Assembly: GCA_900472395.1 (NCBI GenBank)
Contig: UCHV01000013.1
Coordinates: 1 to 64,000, forward strand
Source of the DNA: Hyphomicrobiales bacterium
GTDB taxonomy: Bacteria > Pseudomonadota > Alphaproteobacteria > Rhizobiales > Rhizobiaceae
Direction of reading: 5' to 3'
DNA: 64,000 nt
In this document: positions 28,845 to 37,998 of the stretch, piece after piece
Layout of the letters: each line of letters begins with the position of its first letter
Numbering within the stretch: position 1 is the first letter of the stretch
Made by a program: the position numbers and the translations under genes
Notes under the pieces: generated by a model
Databases searched by the model: none
Seen by the model: only the letters and a program-made list of their open reading frames with translations
Told to the model about the DNA's origin: nothing

Positions 28845-30121
28845 CACGCCACCTCGATCATCTGGAAAACGGGCACCGCACGCAGGAATGTGCCGCCGAG
28901 GCGGCGGTATTCCTTTTCCTGTTCGACGATCTCATCGGCAAAATTCCACGGCAGGATGAGGAGATAATCGGGCACGGAAATGGTCAACTCAGACACATCC
29001 CGGATGGGCAGTCGTATTCCCGGCATGAACTTACCCACCTTGTGCGTGTTGCGATCGACGACGTAGGAAATCGTCCCTGACGGCAAGCTTGCATAGTTGA
29101 GGAAAGTTGCCCCTTTTGCTGCCGCACCATAGGCTGCGATCGTCTTACCGTTGGCACGAATTGCCTCCAGTTCGGTACGAAGATCATCGCGCAGTTTGTT
29201 CACCCGCGCGCCGAAATTTCGGTAGCAGTCATAATCCGTCAGACCGAGTGCATGCTCCTCGGCCTGCAGCGCCTCAAGTCTCTCGCTCCGGCCTTCGGTC
29301 TTGCTCACCCGCAGTCGCAATGACCCGCCATGAATCGAGACCGGACGTGCGTCGTTGGCAAACAGCCCGTGCCGTGCAAACAGCGGCTCGAGTGCAGTCA
29401 ACGAATAGTAGAAAAAATGTTCGTGGTAAATTGTGTCGAAAGCACACGCATCCATAAGGTCGCGGACATAAGGGAATTCGAATTCAGCAATTCCGTCATC
29501 TGCCAGAAGGATCGAGAACCCTTCCACGAAGTCATTGATATCGTTCACATGTGCGAGGACATTATTGGCGAGCATGACTGAGGCACGTGTGCCATTCAAA
29601 GCCAATTGGGTCGCAACCCTTGCCCCGAAGAAGTCGATCATCGTGTCAACGCCGATTTTGATAGCTGCATGTGCTGGTCCGCTTGCCGGGTCAATTCCGA
29701 AAACAGGGATCGAATGCTCGACGAAATTTTTAAGCAGATAGCCGTCATTGCTGGCGATCTCGACAACGAGATCGTCCGGCCCGAGGTTACGCTCGGCGAT
29801 AAGGTCCAGTGCGTGTTCGCGACTGTGGACAAGAAGGGCGGGGATAAACGAGGAGAAATACGGATAGTCCTGACCGAACAGGATTTCCGGCGGCACATCC
29901 TCGCTGACCTGCAGCAAGCCGCAGCCGTGACACAAAACGACTTCGAGGGGAAACAGCGGTTCCTGGTCGTCGAGCTTGTCCGGTTCGAGCAAGGCATTGG
30001 CCAACGGCTGCATCCCCAGATCAAGCACGGTGTCCAAATGGTCGCAACCGCAGGATCGGCAGGCGGAAATGCGCCCGCTCGCATGTGTAGGTGAGTGGAG
30101 AGCGATACTCGATGCGGTCAT
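28844..30121 (-). CDS. Sugar C-methyltransferase with zinc-binding N-domain
   Basis: 425 residues matching the NovU/TylC3 type of sugar C-methyltransferase. The N-terminal zinc domain has two cysteine pairs (CRSCGC near 21-26 and CHGCG near 64-68). The SAM-binding core reads VVEIASNDGYLLKNF, with YHEHFFYYSL and SIHGGSLRLRVS after it. The C-terminal domain has YGAAAKGATFLNY and VVDRNTHKVGKFMPG. The family adds a methyl group to carbon 3 of a 4-keto-6-deoxy nucleotide sugar. The start overlaps the DUF4910 stop (ATGA). Confidence 0.82.
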   Translation of the reverse strand: MTASSIALHSPTHASGRISACRSCGCDHLDTVLDLGMQPLANALLEPDKLDDQEPLFPLEVVLCHGCGLLQVSEDVPPEILFGQDYPYFSSFIPALLVHSREHALDLIAERNLGPDDLVVEIASNDGYLLKNFVEHSIPVFGIDPASGPAHAAIKIGVDTMIDFFGARVATQLALNGTRASVMLANNVLAHVNDINDFVEGFSILLADDGIAEFEFPYVRDLMDACAFDTIYHEHFFYYSLTALEPLFARHGLFANDARPVSIHGGSLRLRVSKTEGRSERLEALQAEEHALGLTDYDCYRNFGARVNKLRDDLRTELEAIRANGKTIAAYGAAAKGATFLNYASLPSGTISYVVDRNTHKVGKFMPGIRLPIRDVSELTISVPDYLLILPWNFADEIVEQEKEYRRLGGTFLRAVPVFQMIEVA

Positions 30122-31446
30122 GACAAAACCTCCGTGAGTAGGTCAGCATCCGCGCAAAGGCGTGACGCTGCGTACAGTCTTTCGAAAGGAACGTTTGCGC
30201 GTTCGGCGATATCAAGCAGTGACCGTGTTCCGTCACTCTGGTTGAGCACCCAAAGAAGGTCCATTTGCGATACACCACCCGCTTCTTTCTGTCCGGCGGT
30301 AGCGCGGTAGAGACCGCGACGTCCCAGTTGCGGTTCTCCGCGGCCATCGGCACGGCAAAAGACGCGATCGTTTTCAAGCACGCAGATCACGGCGCTCAGG
30401 GTGCGAAGCGACTCTTCGAGCGCACCCGCTTTGACAAAGTCGCAATTATCGAGCGACGTGTGGTATTGCGTGAACGTTCCGTGCACCGCACGCATGAAAC
30501 ATCCCACAGGCAGATTGATGCCGGGCGAATTATACTGCCGCTCGTCGTATCCGTAGGGCGAGAAGTCCATCATCTGGTACGGGATCGTGCCATGCGCCAA
30601 GACGTGCTCGACAGCACGATCGATGCCTGACCCCGTGTTGCTGCGCTTGTAGTGAAATGGCCCGGTATCGCCGATGCATGTCAGGACGAGGCCGTGCGAA
30701 ATCTTCGACAGAGCGGCCTCATTGCGGGCAAGCCAAGTGATTGCACCGATGGTCGCAGGCAGGAACAGGAAGCGCAAACCAAGCCGCCGTGACGGCTGTC
30801 TCAAGCACTCGAGTGCGAGACCCATGGCAACGACGATGCCTGATAGATTGTCATTGGCGAGACTAGGATGGCAGATATGCACCGAGATGAGGATCTCGGC
30901 TTGCGTGTCACCAGGGATGAAAAACTCGCCATAGGTCAATGACCCGTCCGACAGATCACTGTCGATGTCGACATGATAGCTTTCGTCGTGCATTGTCTTC
31001 CACAGCGCATCGGGAAGACAGAAACCCCATTGTTCGACGTAGTATGAAGTCCTGTATGGGATAGCATCCGGCTGATCGGGAAGCGTGTGTATATGTGCGG
31101 CAAGTTCATCGCGTGACACGGTCCCCGTGACCGGGCAGCTATAGCCCAGCACATGAAGGTTGTTATCCTTGGCATCGACAAGCGTTCTACCGCGGGAATC
31201 GCGGATTGTCGCGCTGCGCAGGTTCCATTCTTTCGGGACGGTCCAGTCGAAGACCTGCGTGCCAGTGGCGACCTCATGGATCGTGATGGGCAAGAAACGC
31301 TGCAGGACTGCAAGCGTTTGTCTCACGCCATACCCGGTCAGGCTTCTGGTTATGGGAAAGAGCTCGCGCAACACGGCCATCATGTCGAACGCTTCGCTTC
31401 CTCTCGGCCAGTTCGCAACGGGCCTGATTGCCGTGCAGTCGCCCAT
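30118..31446 (-). CDS. DUF4910/DUF2172 aminopeptidase-like protein with winged-helix tail
   Basis: 442 residues from the ATG at 31446, which overlaps the epimerase stop (TGATG) and has aggag eight bases upstream. The N-terminal part (FPITRSLTGYGVRQTL, VPKEWNLRSATIRD) and the M28-peptidase-like core (SVHICHPSLANDNLSGIVVA, YDERQYNSPGINLPVG, YHTSLDNCDFV) are typical of DUF4910. The zinc-ligand-like histidine and aspartates are kept. The last 75 residues (LLWVLNQSDGTRSLLDIAERANVPF) form a winged-helix domain. Family members occur in polysaccharide loci, but no activity has been established; a deacylase or hydrolase role is only a possibility. Confidence 0.72.
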   Translation of the reverse strand: MGDCTAIRPVANWPRGSEAFDMMAVLRELFPITRSLTGYGVRQTLAVLQRFLPITIHEVATGTQVFDWTVPKEWNLRSATIRDSRGRTLVDAKDNNLHVLGYSCPVTGTVSRDELAAHIHTLPDQPDAIPYRTSYYVEQWGFCLPDALWKTMHDESYHVDIDSDLSDGSLTYGEFFIPGDTQAEILISVHICHPSLANDNLSGIVVAMGLALECLRQPSRRLGLRFLFLPATIGAITWLARNEAALSKISHGLVLTCIGDTGPFHYKRSNTGSGIDRAVEHVLAHGTIPYQMMDFSPYGYDERQYNSPGINLPVGCFMRAVHGTFTQYHTSLDNCDFVKAGALEESLRTLSAVICVLENDRVFCRADGRGEPQLGRRGLYRATAGQKEAGGVSQMDLLWVLNQSDGTRSLLDIAERANVPFERLYAASRLCADADLLTEVLS

Positions 31447-32003
31447 CACGCAGTCTCCTGCGTCAGCCACGGCATGCGGCCAGCCAAATTGCGCCACTGC
31501 CCGTCTCTCTCGGAAAGATCGGTAATTGGCTCTGGCCAGTGGATATGCAGAAGTGGATCGTCGTGCCGTGCTCCGTCGTAATAATCGGGATGATATTCGA
31601 TCCCCATCAGATATTCGACGATCACGTCATCGGTAAGTGTCTGAAATCCATGAGCGAAACCGGCCGGAATAAACATCATTGTATCATTGTCGCCCAATTC
31701 GCTGTGGTAGGAACGGCCGCAATTTGGCGATCCTTCACGAAGATCAACCACAACGTCGTGTATGCGCCCGCTACTGCAGCGAACGACCTTGGCATCGGCA
31801 AATGGTGCACGCTGAAAATGCATGCCCCTGACCGTGCCGCGCCGTCTGGTCAGCGAGGTATTTCCCTGAACAGGTTGGAAATCCAGCCCGGCTTGTTGAA
31901 ACATCCCGGTGCACCAAACACGCGCGAAATCGCCGCGGCTGTCCGAATGTCGCTTCAAATGAATAAGTCTGGCATCGGAACCATCGAGTGAACTGAATTG
32001 CAT
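31446..32003 (-). CDS. RmlC-like nucleotide-sugar 3,5-epimerase
   Basis: 185 residues starting at 32003 (gggagg five bases upstream). A cupin of the dTDP-4-dehydrorhamnose 3,5-epimerase family: HSDSRGDFARVW, QGNTSLTRRRGTVRGMHFQ with the catalytic-histidine region, VVRCSSGRIHDVVVDLREGSP, and IPAGFAHGFQTL. The enzyme inverts C3 and/or C5 of a 4-keto-6-deoxy sugar. In this operon the substrate is probably CDP-linked because the preceding gene encodes a cytidylyltransferase. Confidence 0.85.
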   Translation of the reverse strand: MQFSSLDGSDARLIHLKRHSDSRGDFARVWCTGMFQQAGLDFQPVQGNTSLTRRRGTVRGMHFQRAPFADAKVVRCSSGRIHDVVVDLREGSPNCGRSYHSELGDNDTMMFIPAGFAHGFQTLTDDVIVEYLMGIEYHPDYYDGARHDDPLLHIHWPEPITDLSERDGQWRNLAGRMPWLTQETA

Positions 32004-32016
32004 CGGAGCCTCCCGG

Positions 32017-32790
32017 CTACCAAATTTTCCACTGCGCCGCTTTGTTTTCCCACATTTCGTTGAGGACAATTTTGTCCCGCAACGTGTCCATTGGATGCCA
32101 GAAGCCGTAATGGCGATAGGCAACGAGTTGTTCGTCGCGGGTGAGATCCCTCATCGGGCCCCTTTCCCACATAACCTCGTCGTCTTCGATGAGGTCGAGG
32201 ACCGATGGATCCAGGACAAAAAAGCCGCCATTGATCCAGGTGCCGTCGCCAGTCGGCTTCTCGTTGAACGTGCGAACCATAGGGTCCGCTTCCGTTAGAA
32301 ACATTGCACCAAACCGTCCGGTTGGCTGCACGGCGGTAACGGTCGCTGCCTTTCCATGCTCCTTGTGAAAAGCTAGTAGCGCGGTGACGTCGATATCTCC
32401 AACGCCATCACCATAGGTCATGAAAAACGGCTCATTGCCGAGAAGATGCCGGATGCGTGCCAACCGACCGCCGGTCATTGTTTCAAGCCCCGTATCGGCC
32501 AGGGTGACACGCCAATCTTCTTGCGGCGCATCAAGGTAGCTGACCTCGGATGTACCGAGGTCAATCGTCACGCTGGAACCCCGAATGCGGAAGTCCTCGA
32601 AAAATTTCTTGAGAAGATGACCTTTGTACCCGCAGCATATAATGAAATCCTTCACGCCATGCTTGGCGTATATTTTCATGATATGCCAGATTATAGGCTC
32701 ACCTCCAATCTCAACGAGAGGCTTTGGGAGAATGGTCGTTTCTTCTGAAAGTCTTGTTCCCAGGCCGCCTGCAAGAATTACTGCTTTCAT
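32017..32790 (-). CDS. rfbF: Glucose-1-phosphate cytidylyltransferase
   Basis: 257 residues from the ATG at 32790. Nucleotidyltransferase landmarks MKAVILAGGLGTRLSEET, PKPLVEIGGEPIIWHIM, FIICCGYKGHLLKKFF, FFMTYGDGVGDIDV (metal-binding aspartates) and GFWHPMDTLRDK identify the RfbF/DdhA family, which makes CDP-glucose from glucose-1-phosphate and CTP. It is first in the operon. The usual partner, CDP-glucose 4,6-dehydratase (RfbG), is not in the window. Confidence 0.88.
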   Translation of the reverse strand: MKAVILAGGLGTRLSEETTILPKPLVEIGGEPIIWHIMKIYAKHGVKDFIICCGYKGHLLKKFFEDFRIRGSSVTIDLGTSEVSYLDAPQEDWRVTLADTGLETMTGGRLARIRHLLGNEPFFMTYGDGVGDIDVTALLAFHKEHGKAATVTAVQPTGRFGAMFLTEADPMVRTFNEKPTGDGTWINGGFFVLDPSVLDLIEDDEVMWERGPMRDLTRDEQLVAYRHYGFWHPMDTLRDKIVLNEMWENKAAQWKIW

Positions 32791-33156
32791 GCCAACAAAC
32801 ACCCATTGTTCGTGCGAGTCTATGTTTCACGAGACGCATCAAAGACGGCATATGAGGATTGATGAATTTCACTTGTTAACAAATAATCAATCAGAATTTC
32901 CTTAGGTGAGCAAGAGGTTTATTTAGCGCCGTTGATGAACTTGGAACTTTACAGAGTATGTGTGTAGAAAAAGGCGCATGGTGCAGAGTGTCTGCACTAT
33001 TGAGTAGTTTCGCGCGCGGCGTGAATCCAACGATGTCGCCAACGCCCGTCCTTTTTGGCCAGGCGCGGCGCTGCGCTCGAGACGCTGTCCTCTCCGCCGT
33101 TGATAACGGAAATGCAATTCGAGGCGAAGCCGCGCTTCAGCCAACGTTATTGAGCT
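32791..33156. other. Probable promoter region of the nucleotide-sugar operon
   Basis: An AT-rich stretch around 32860-32960 lies upstream of the cytidylyltransferase start on the minus strand and is the likely promoter region. No precise promoter, operator or terminator was identified. Confidence 0.35.
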
Positions 33157-34584
33157 TCAACATATATAAGCACTCATGGCTGACGTCGCTGGCGACCATG
33201 GCCTGCCGCCAATGCCTGTCGCAACATTAAGAGCGATGTAGTCTAACGCGACCTGCCGAATGGCCTGAGCAAGGTTTGCCGTTGCCACCTGTCGTTGAGC
33301 ATCGAGCACGTCGAGCCGCGATGAAGCACCTTCGGTATAACTTGCTATCGCCAGCGTCAGCGCCTCCGGCAACGTCGACAAGACAGGTTTCAATGCTTGG
33401 ACGGTGCGGCGATCGCGATGCATGGCGACGAGTGCATTTTCCACTTCCTCGACTGCTGCCAATACGGTGGATTTCCAGACCGGATAGTTTCTCGGCTGCG
33501 CGAGCTCGAGGCCGCAACATTGGCCTGCAGGCTGCCGCCGTCAAAGATTGGCAAAACAAGTTGTGGCCCGAAGGACCAGGCCAAGGCATGGTTGTCTTGC
33601 GCCCTCCCATAGACGAGTGCCGAGCAAAGACCGAGCCTCCAAGTTCAATGCTGGGATAGAGCTGCGACTGAGCAACAACGATCTCGGCCACCGATCCCGC
33701 CAATCGACGTTCGGCCGCATGTATGTCGGGGTGATGGCGCAAAAAATCCGCCGGGACGCCATGATCCACCTCAAAAACGGGAACTGGCTGCCTACCGCCT
33801 GCTTGCAGATAAAAGCTGAGCGAGGATGTGGGTTGCCCAAGCAGGGTGGCCAGATGATTGCCCGCTCGATGGCTCTGGGTCTCCAGCTCGGGCAATTCCG
33901 CAAGGCACGAATTGACGAGACCTACTGCCTGAATAACATCGAGACGCGACGCTGCGCCGGCCTGCAGCTGCAACTTTGTCAGCGCCAGGGTCTGGCCACG
34001 GAAGACGATATTCTGGCGGGTCAGTTCGAGCCATACCTGATAAAAGCGAACATCGACAGAGGTTGAAGCGACCTTTGACAGCAATGCAAGGTTCGTCGTA
34101 TCTGAATCGGCGATGGATGCGTCGAGCTGTGCAAGTGCGGATTGTCTGACAGGTTTGTACCGTCCGAAAAGATCAAGGACCCACCCGGCATTCACGCCGC
34201 CGTCGGCAGTCCGCGTGATCGAGACGTCATCCGCTGAACCATCTGCTTTTGTACCGCTGATCGTATAGGTGCTGGCCGCCTGCAGTCCAGGCATTGCGCC
34301 GGCGATGGCAACCTGCGCCTCGGCCGCATGGATGGACTCGGGCGCCTGAAGCACGTCAAGATTCTGTTGGAGCCCTGTCTTGATACACCGGTTCAGGTGC
34401 GCCTCACCAAACGCTCCCAGCAGCGCTGGTCCTCGAGCTGACCTCTGCCGATACAGGTGCTTTCCGAATAGTGAAGCGGGAGCGTGATCTCCGGCGCTGC
34501 GCGTTCAGGAGCAACGACACGGCCCGACAATATCGCCCCGAGTGCGGGCAGGATGGCGTAGACCACTTTCAAGAAACACTCCAT
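33157..34584 (-). pseudogene. NodT-like RND efflux outer-membrane protein, frameshifted
   Basis: Pieces of an outer-membrane efflux lipoprotein (NodT/OprM type) lie in order in different frames. They are an N-terminal signal region from 34584 (VVYAILPALGAILSG), a long central part (GGVNAGWVLDLFGRYKPVRQSALAQLDAS, RPDI-like RHHPDIHAAERRLAGSVAEI), GPQLVLPIFDGGSLQANV, and a C-terminal TEGASSRLDVLDAQRQVATAN segment. Shifts occur near 34390, 33600 and 33470. No inner-membrane pump or adaptor gene is nearby, so it is an orphan remnant. Confidence 0.85.
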
Positions 34585-35115
34585 TGCGCCTCAACGTGTT
34601 GCCCGCAACAGGCCGCAGCGGGTCGCTACCATAGATATTCCCGTTATGGTTAGTGAGCCTTTAATCGGCCTCGCTGGGTTTGGCCAGGCCTGGCAGGTTG
34701 AAGCTACCATCCGCCGGATGACTTGTGCGGTGAGCGCTTCGGCGAACCGAAGCAACACGCATTAATCTGCGCCTGCGCCTGGCGGAAGAAATGAATTCGT
34801 GGCCAGCTCAGGCTGTCACTGCCCTATTTCCCAAATGTGTGCTCGGTATCTCACAAGCGCGTGGGCTTGCGCGATCGATGTTTTGCGTATCTGGCGAGCA
34901 ATCCCGATGGGCGGGCGATTGGGCGTGGCATAGTCCGACAAACTCTTAAAATTATGCTGGCTGATGGACTGGTCGATACGAACGGCCGGCCAAAAACGTT
35001 TGGTGACGATTTGGCTGGTGGGCTATGGACAACAAACTTAAGTCTTGCAATACTTAAATTTACTCAAATCCGAATAAATATGTCGTAAAACTGCGCACTG
35101 ATGGAGCGTCATGGC
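34585..35115. other. Intergenic stretch, nothing recognised
   Basis: About 530 bases before the GT8 gene. A short open frame at 34837-35088 has no recognisable motif and no good start. The 80 bases before the GT8 gene are AT-rich and probably contain its promoter. Confidence 0.35.
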
Positions 35116-36015
35116 ATGAACAAACAATGCATTGTGTACGTTTCGGATGAAGCTTATTTTTTTCCTACAGCGGTTTCCGCACTACAGGCCCGGTCCCATA
35201 CGCAGTCGACTACGGATATTGTTATCGTTCTATCAGAATCCATTCAGAATAAGAAATTTGCTCAGCAATTCTGTGATGTTCACGGTATTGTCCTGATTGA
35301 CGCGAGCTGTTTTCTTCGCGGAAAATTCGAGCAGCTCGATCCGGACGCTTTTTCACACAGGGTTACCGTTTCGGCGATGGGATGTCTGCTTTTGTCTGAT
35401 GTTTTGCCGCAGCACTACCACTATGTCATTTACATAGATGGAGATACACAGATCAGCGGCAACTTGAGCTACCTGGAAAACCTCGAGGTTCGACCGTTTG
35501 AGCTGTATGCCGCGCTAGACTATCTCTCATTAGTTGCAGATTTCGACAGACTCGATCGGTCTGTGGTGTTCAACTCCGGAGTTTTCAAATTTGACCGACG
35601 CGCATGGATCGGTCACGCCGCATTTGACTATTTTCTCGCCAATGGCGGTGATCTTCATGATCAAGGTGCGTTGAATGCTGTTGTGGGTGACGGCCTCGTC
35701 CTGATTTCGAACCGGTGGAACTTTCCCAAACAATTCCTTCATCTCGTCGGAAACGACAAACCGACGATCGTGCACTTCATGGCACACCCTAAACCTTGGG
35801 ATGGACGCTTCTTTCCATGGACGAACAAAGAAGTGCAGGTCTACCGAAAGGCTCTTCAGTCCAATCCATGTCTTGCCCCCTTTGTGCGAAAGATCTCTTT
35901 TCTTCGCTACTGCGTCTACAAGCTGCGATCCACGCGTGAGGAGGTCCGTTTCCGACTGGGGCTGGGTCGCATCCGCTGGCATGAAGAAAGCATCCAGAAA
36001 GTCCTTGCCGGCTGA
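35116..36015 (+). CDS. GT8-family glycosyltransferase
   Basis: 299 residues from the ATG at 35116 (ggag about ten bases upstream; an in-frame ATG at 35101 is possible). GT8 landmarks: IVYVSDEAYFFPTAVSALQ at the N-terminus, VLPQHYHYVIYIDGDTQISGNL with the metal-binding DxD (DGD), FNSGVFKFDRRAW, DQGALNAVVG and the C-terminal TIVHFMAHPKPWDG. The family transfers hexoses such as galactose or glucose onto saccharide acceptors in the cytoplasm. It precedes the secreted glycosidase-like gene by 126 bases. Confidence 0.8.
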   Translation: MNKQCIVYVSDEAYFFPTAVSALQARSHTQSTTDIVIVLSESIQNKKFAQQFCDVHGIVLIDASCFLRGKFEQLDPDAFSHRVTVSAMGCLLLSDVLPQHYHYVIYIDGDTQISGNLSYLENLEVRPFELYAALDYLSLVADFDRLDRSVVFNSGVFKFDRRAWIGHAAFDYFLANGGDLHDQGALNAVVGDGLVLISNRWNFPKQFLHLVGNDKPTIVHFMAHPKPWDGRFFPWTNKEVQVYRKALQSNPCLAPFVRKISFLRYCVYKLRSTREEVRFRLGLGRIRWHEESIQKVLAG

Positions 36016-36141
36016 GCGACACAAAAATGACCAAGATCATTATCTCCCGAGCCTTTCGCTTCAGCCTTATGAACGATCGGCAGATGTCCGACTGAACGAT
36101 AGATTGAACCAGATGCAACCGACAGCGATGGAGACACCGTG

Positions 36142-37491
36142 ATGCTTGCAAGACTCAAGGCCGCTTACATGGCATTGGCAGTTCTTCATCTCGCGGCTTT
36201 GGTGCAGCCGGCGTCGGTTCGAGCCCAGCCCGTGACGGCCCGACCGACGCAAGAGTTTCTCGACAGTGTCGGCATCGTGTCGACACTTCCAGATCGAGGC
36301 CAGTCGCTTGAAGGCACGATCGGAATGCTGCGTTATGTCGGCTTTCGCTGGCTGCGTGGCGGCATTGAAGGTTTGACAGAGCAAGGGCCGACGACGGTCG
36401 AGACATATCTGACAATTCACCGGGCCACCGGCGCCAAAATTGCTTGGGGCCTGGTCAGTGGTGGCAATGATCTTGAGAAATTGCTTCGTACGGGGCGCAT
36501 CTTGGCTATGAATGGTGCACTCCTTGCCTTTGAGGGCAACAACGAGCCTAACAATTGGGGTGTCAATTACAAGGGTGAAGAGGGAGGCCGCGGCGGGTCG
36601 TGGTTACCGGTCGCGAAGCTACAGGCGGAGCTATATGCTCGCGTCAAGTCGGATCCGGTCCTTGCAAAATATCCAGTCTGGTCCATTTCAGAGCCGGGAG
36701 CGCAGGTCGACAATGCCGGACTGCAGTTTCTCGAGATCCCGCAAGGTAGCGGCACTTTGATGCCGCCAGGCACGCGCTATGCTGATTTTGCCAACGTCCA
36801 CAACTACATTTATCATCCAAACTCGCCACATCCTGCCAACAACAAGACGTGGAACGCGTCAGACCCTAGCGAGGATTCTGCGGTAGACGGCCTTTATGGG
36901 AACTTTGGATTGACCTGGGCCAAACATTTCAAGGGCTACACAAACGAACAACTTAAAACATTGCCACGCGTCACGACGGAGACCGGCGTGCCTATCGGCG
37001 AAAAAATCACCGAAGACATGCATGCCTCCCATTTGGTCAACATCTTCCTGTCGCAATTCGCTCGTGGATACGCGTTCACATCAGTTTACCTTTTACGCGA
37101 CCGTGAAGACGAAGGCGGCAACCAACAGTTCGGATTTTTCCGCGCTGATTATACCCCGCGCAAGGCTGCGGTTTATCTGCGCAATCTTATGGGAATCCTC
37201 AATGACAATGGCCGGCGACAGACCTACGAAAAATTCGATTACTCCATAGAGATGAAGCCTGATACCGTGCATGATCTCTTGCTTCAAAAAAGCGACGGCA
37301 CGTTTCAGCTGGTTTTGTGGGCGGAGCGGCTTGGCGGCGAGGAGAATATTGAAGTCAAGCTGGGGAAGGTCGCTTCCATGGTCAAAATTCATGATACGGC
37401 GATTGGGGCCAAAGAGATACGATCGCTGAAGGATGTCGATCGCTTCGGTGTCGTTTTGAGTGACCGCCCGGTTGTTATTTCCTTTCGGTAA
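36142..37491 (+). CDS. Secreted glycoside-hydrolase-like protein
   Basis: 449 residues from the ATG at 36142, with ggag eight bases upstream. A signal peptide covers about residues 1-28 (ALAVLHLAALVQPASVRA). The mature protein resembles a TIM-barrel glycosidase: LRYVGFRWLRGGIEG, AFEGNNEPNNWG (an NEP motif as in acid/base glutamates of clan GH-A), and TETGVPIGEKI, which could carry the nucleophile glutamate. A C-terminal beta domain follows (DLLLQKSDGTFQLVLWAERLGG). It would act in the periplasm or outside the cell, perhaps trimming the polysaccharide made next door. Confidence 0.7.
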   Translation: MLARLKAAYMALAVLHLAALVQPASVRAQPVTARPTQEFLDSVGIVSTLPDRGQSLEGTIGMLRYVGFRWLRGGIEGLTEQGPTTVETYLTIHRATGAKIAWGLVSGGNDLEKLLRTGRILAMNGALLAFEGNNEPNNWGVNYKGEEGGRGGSWLPVAKLQAELYARVKSDPVLAKYPVWSISEPGAQVDNAGLQFLEIPQGSGTLMPPGTRYADFANVHNYIYHPNSPHPANNKTWNASDPSEDSAVDGLYGNFGLTWAKHFKGYTNEQLKTLPRVTTETGVPIGEKITEDMHASHLVNIFLSQFARGYAFTSVYLLRDREDEGGNQQFGFFRADYTPRKAAVYLRNLMGILNDNGRRQTYEKFDYSIEMKPDTVHDLLLQKSDGTFQLVLWAERLGGEENIEVKLGKVASMVKIHDTAIGAKEIRSLKDVDRFGVVLSDRPVVISFR

Positions 37492-37998
37492 GGCCCCCAG
37501 CCTGATGCAGGCCAACCAAGTCATACCTCACGCACTTGGCCAGGCCCACTGGCAGTCGCATTCACACCAGAATTTCAGTTCTCAGGGGTGCGACAACATT
37601 CGGCGCCGGCACCAAGTTATTCCTCAGAGTTTACTCTGCGGTCATCTCGCCGGGCTGATCAAGATTATTTACGGCTGCAATGCAGAATTGCCCGCGAAAG
37701 GCTGCGCCTCCTCAAATTTGAAGGATTTTTGCTTGAGAGATACGCACCTTATTCAGGTTCGTCGGAAGCGGTAAAGGCGTTTCGCGGCATTTTATCGGGC
37801 TTGGTCTTTGGCGGCTCGGCCAGTGAAATGCCCTCAATCTGTCCCCACCTCCCCGCGACCACAGTGGTCGTGATGCCGTCCGTCTAATGTCGCAGCGTTG
37901 GGACGACCGCAAGCAACATGCGTCGATGTCCGCCGCGGCGACTGGCTCTCGCGGCAACTGGCTCTGTCGTCAGCTCGTGGCGAAAACCCGTTTGACTG
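37492..37998. other. Intergenic stretch between convergent genes
   Basis: About 500 bases. One open frame (37588-37887, GTG start) contains RADQDYLRLQCRIARERLRLLKFEG, which looks protein-like, but it has no good ribosome-binding site or known relatives. No terminator was recognised. Confidence 0.35.

Noticed and set aside
33390..33660. Programmed frameshift in the NodT-like gene
   Set aside because: Three separate frame changes without slippery runs, in a family not known for recoding; simple decay is more likely.
34837..35088. 83-codon plus-strand frame before the GT8 gene
   Set aside because: No recognised motif, no convincing start, and composition unlike the neighbouring genes.
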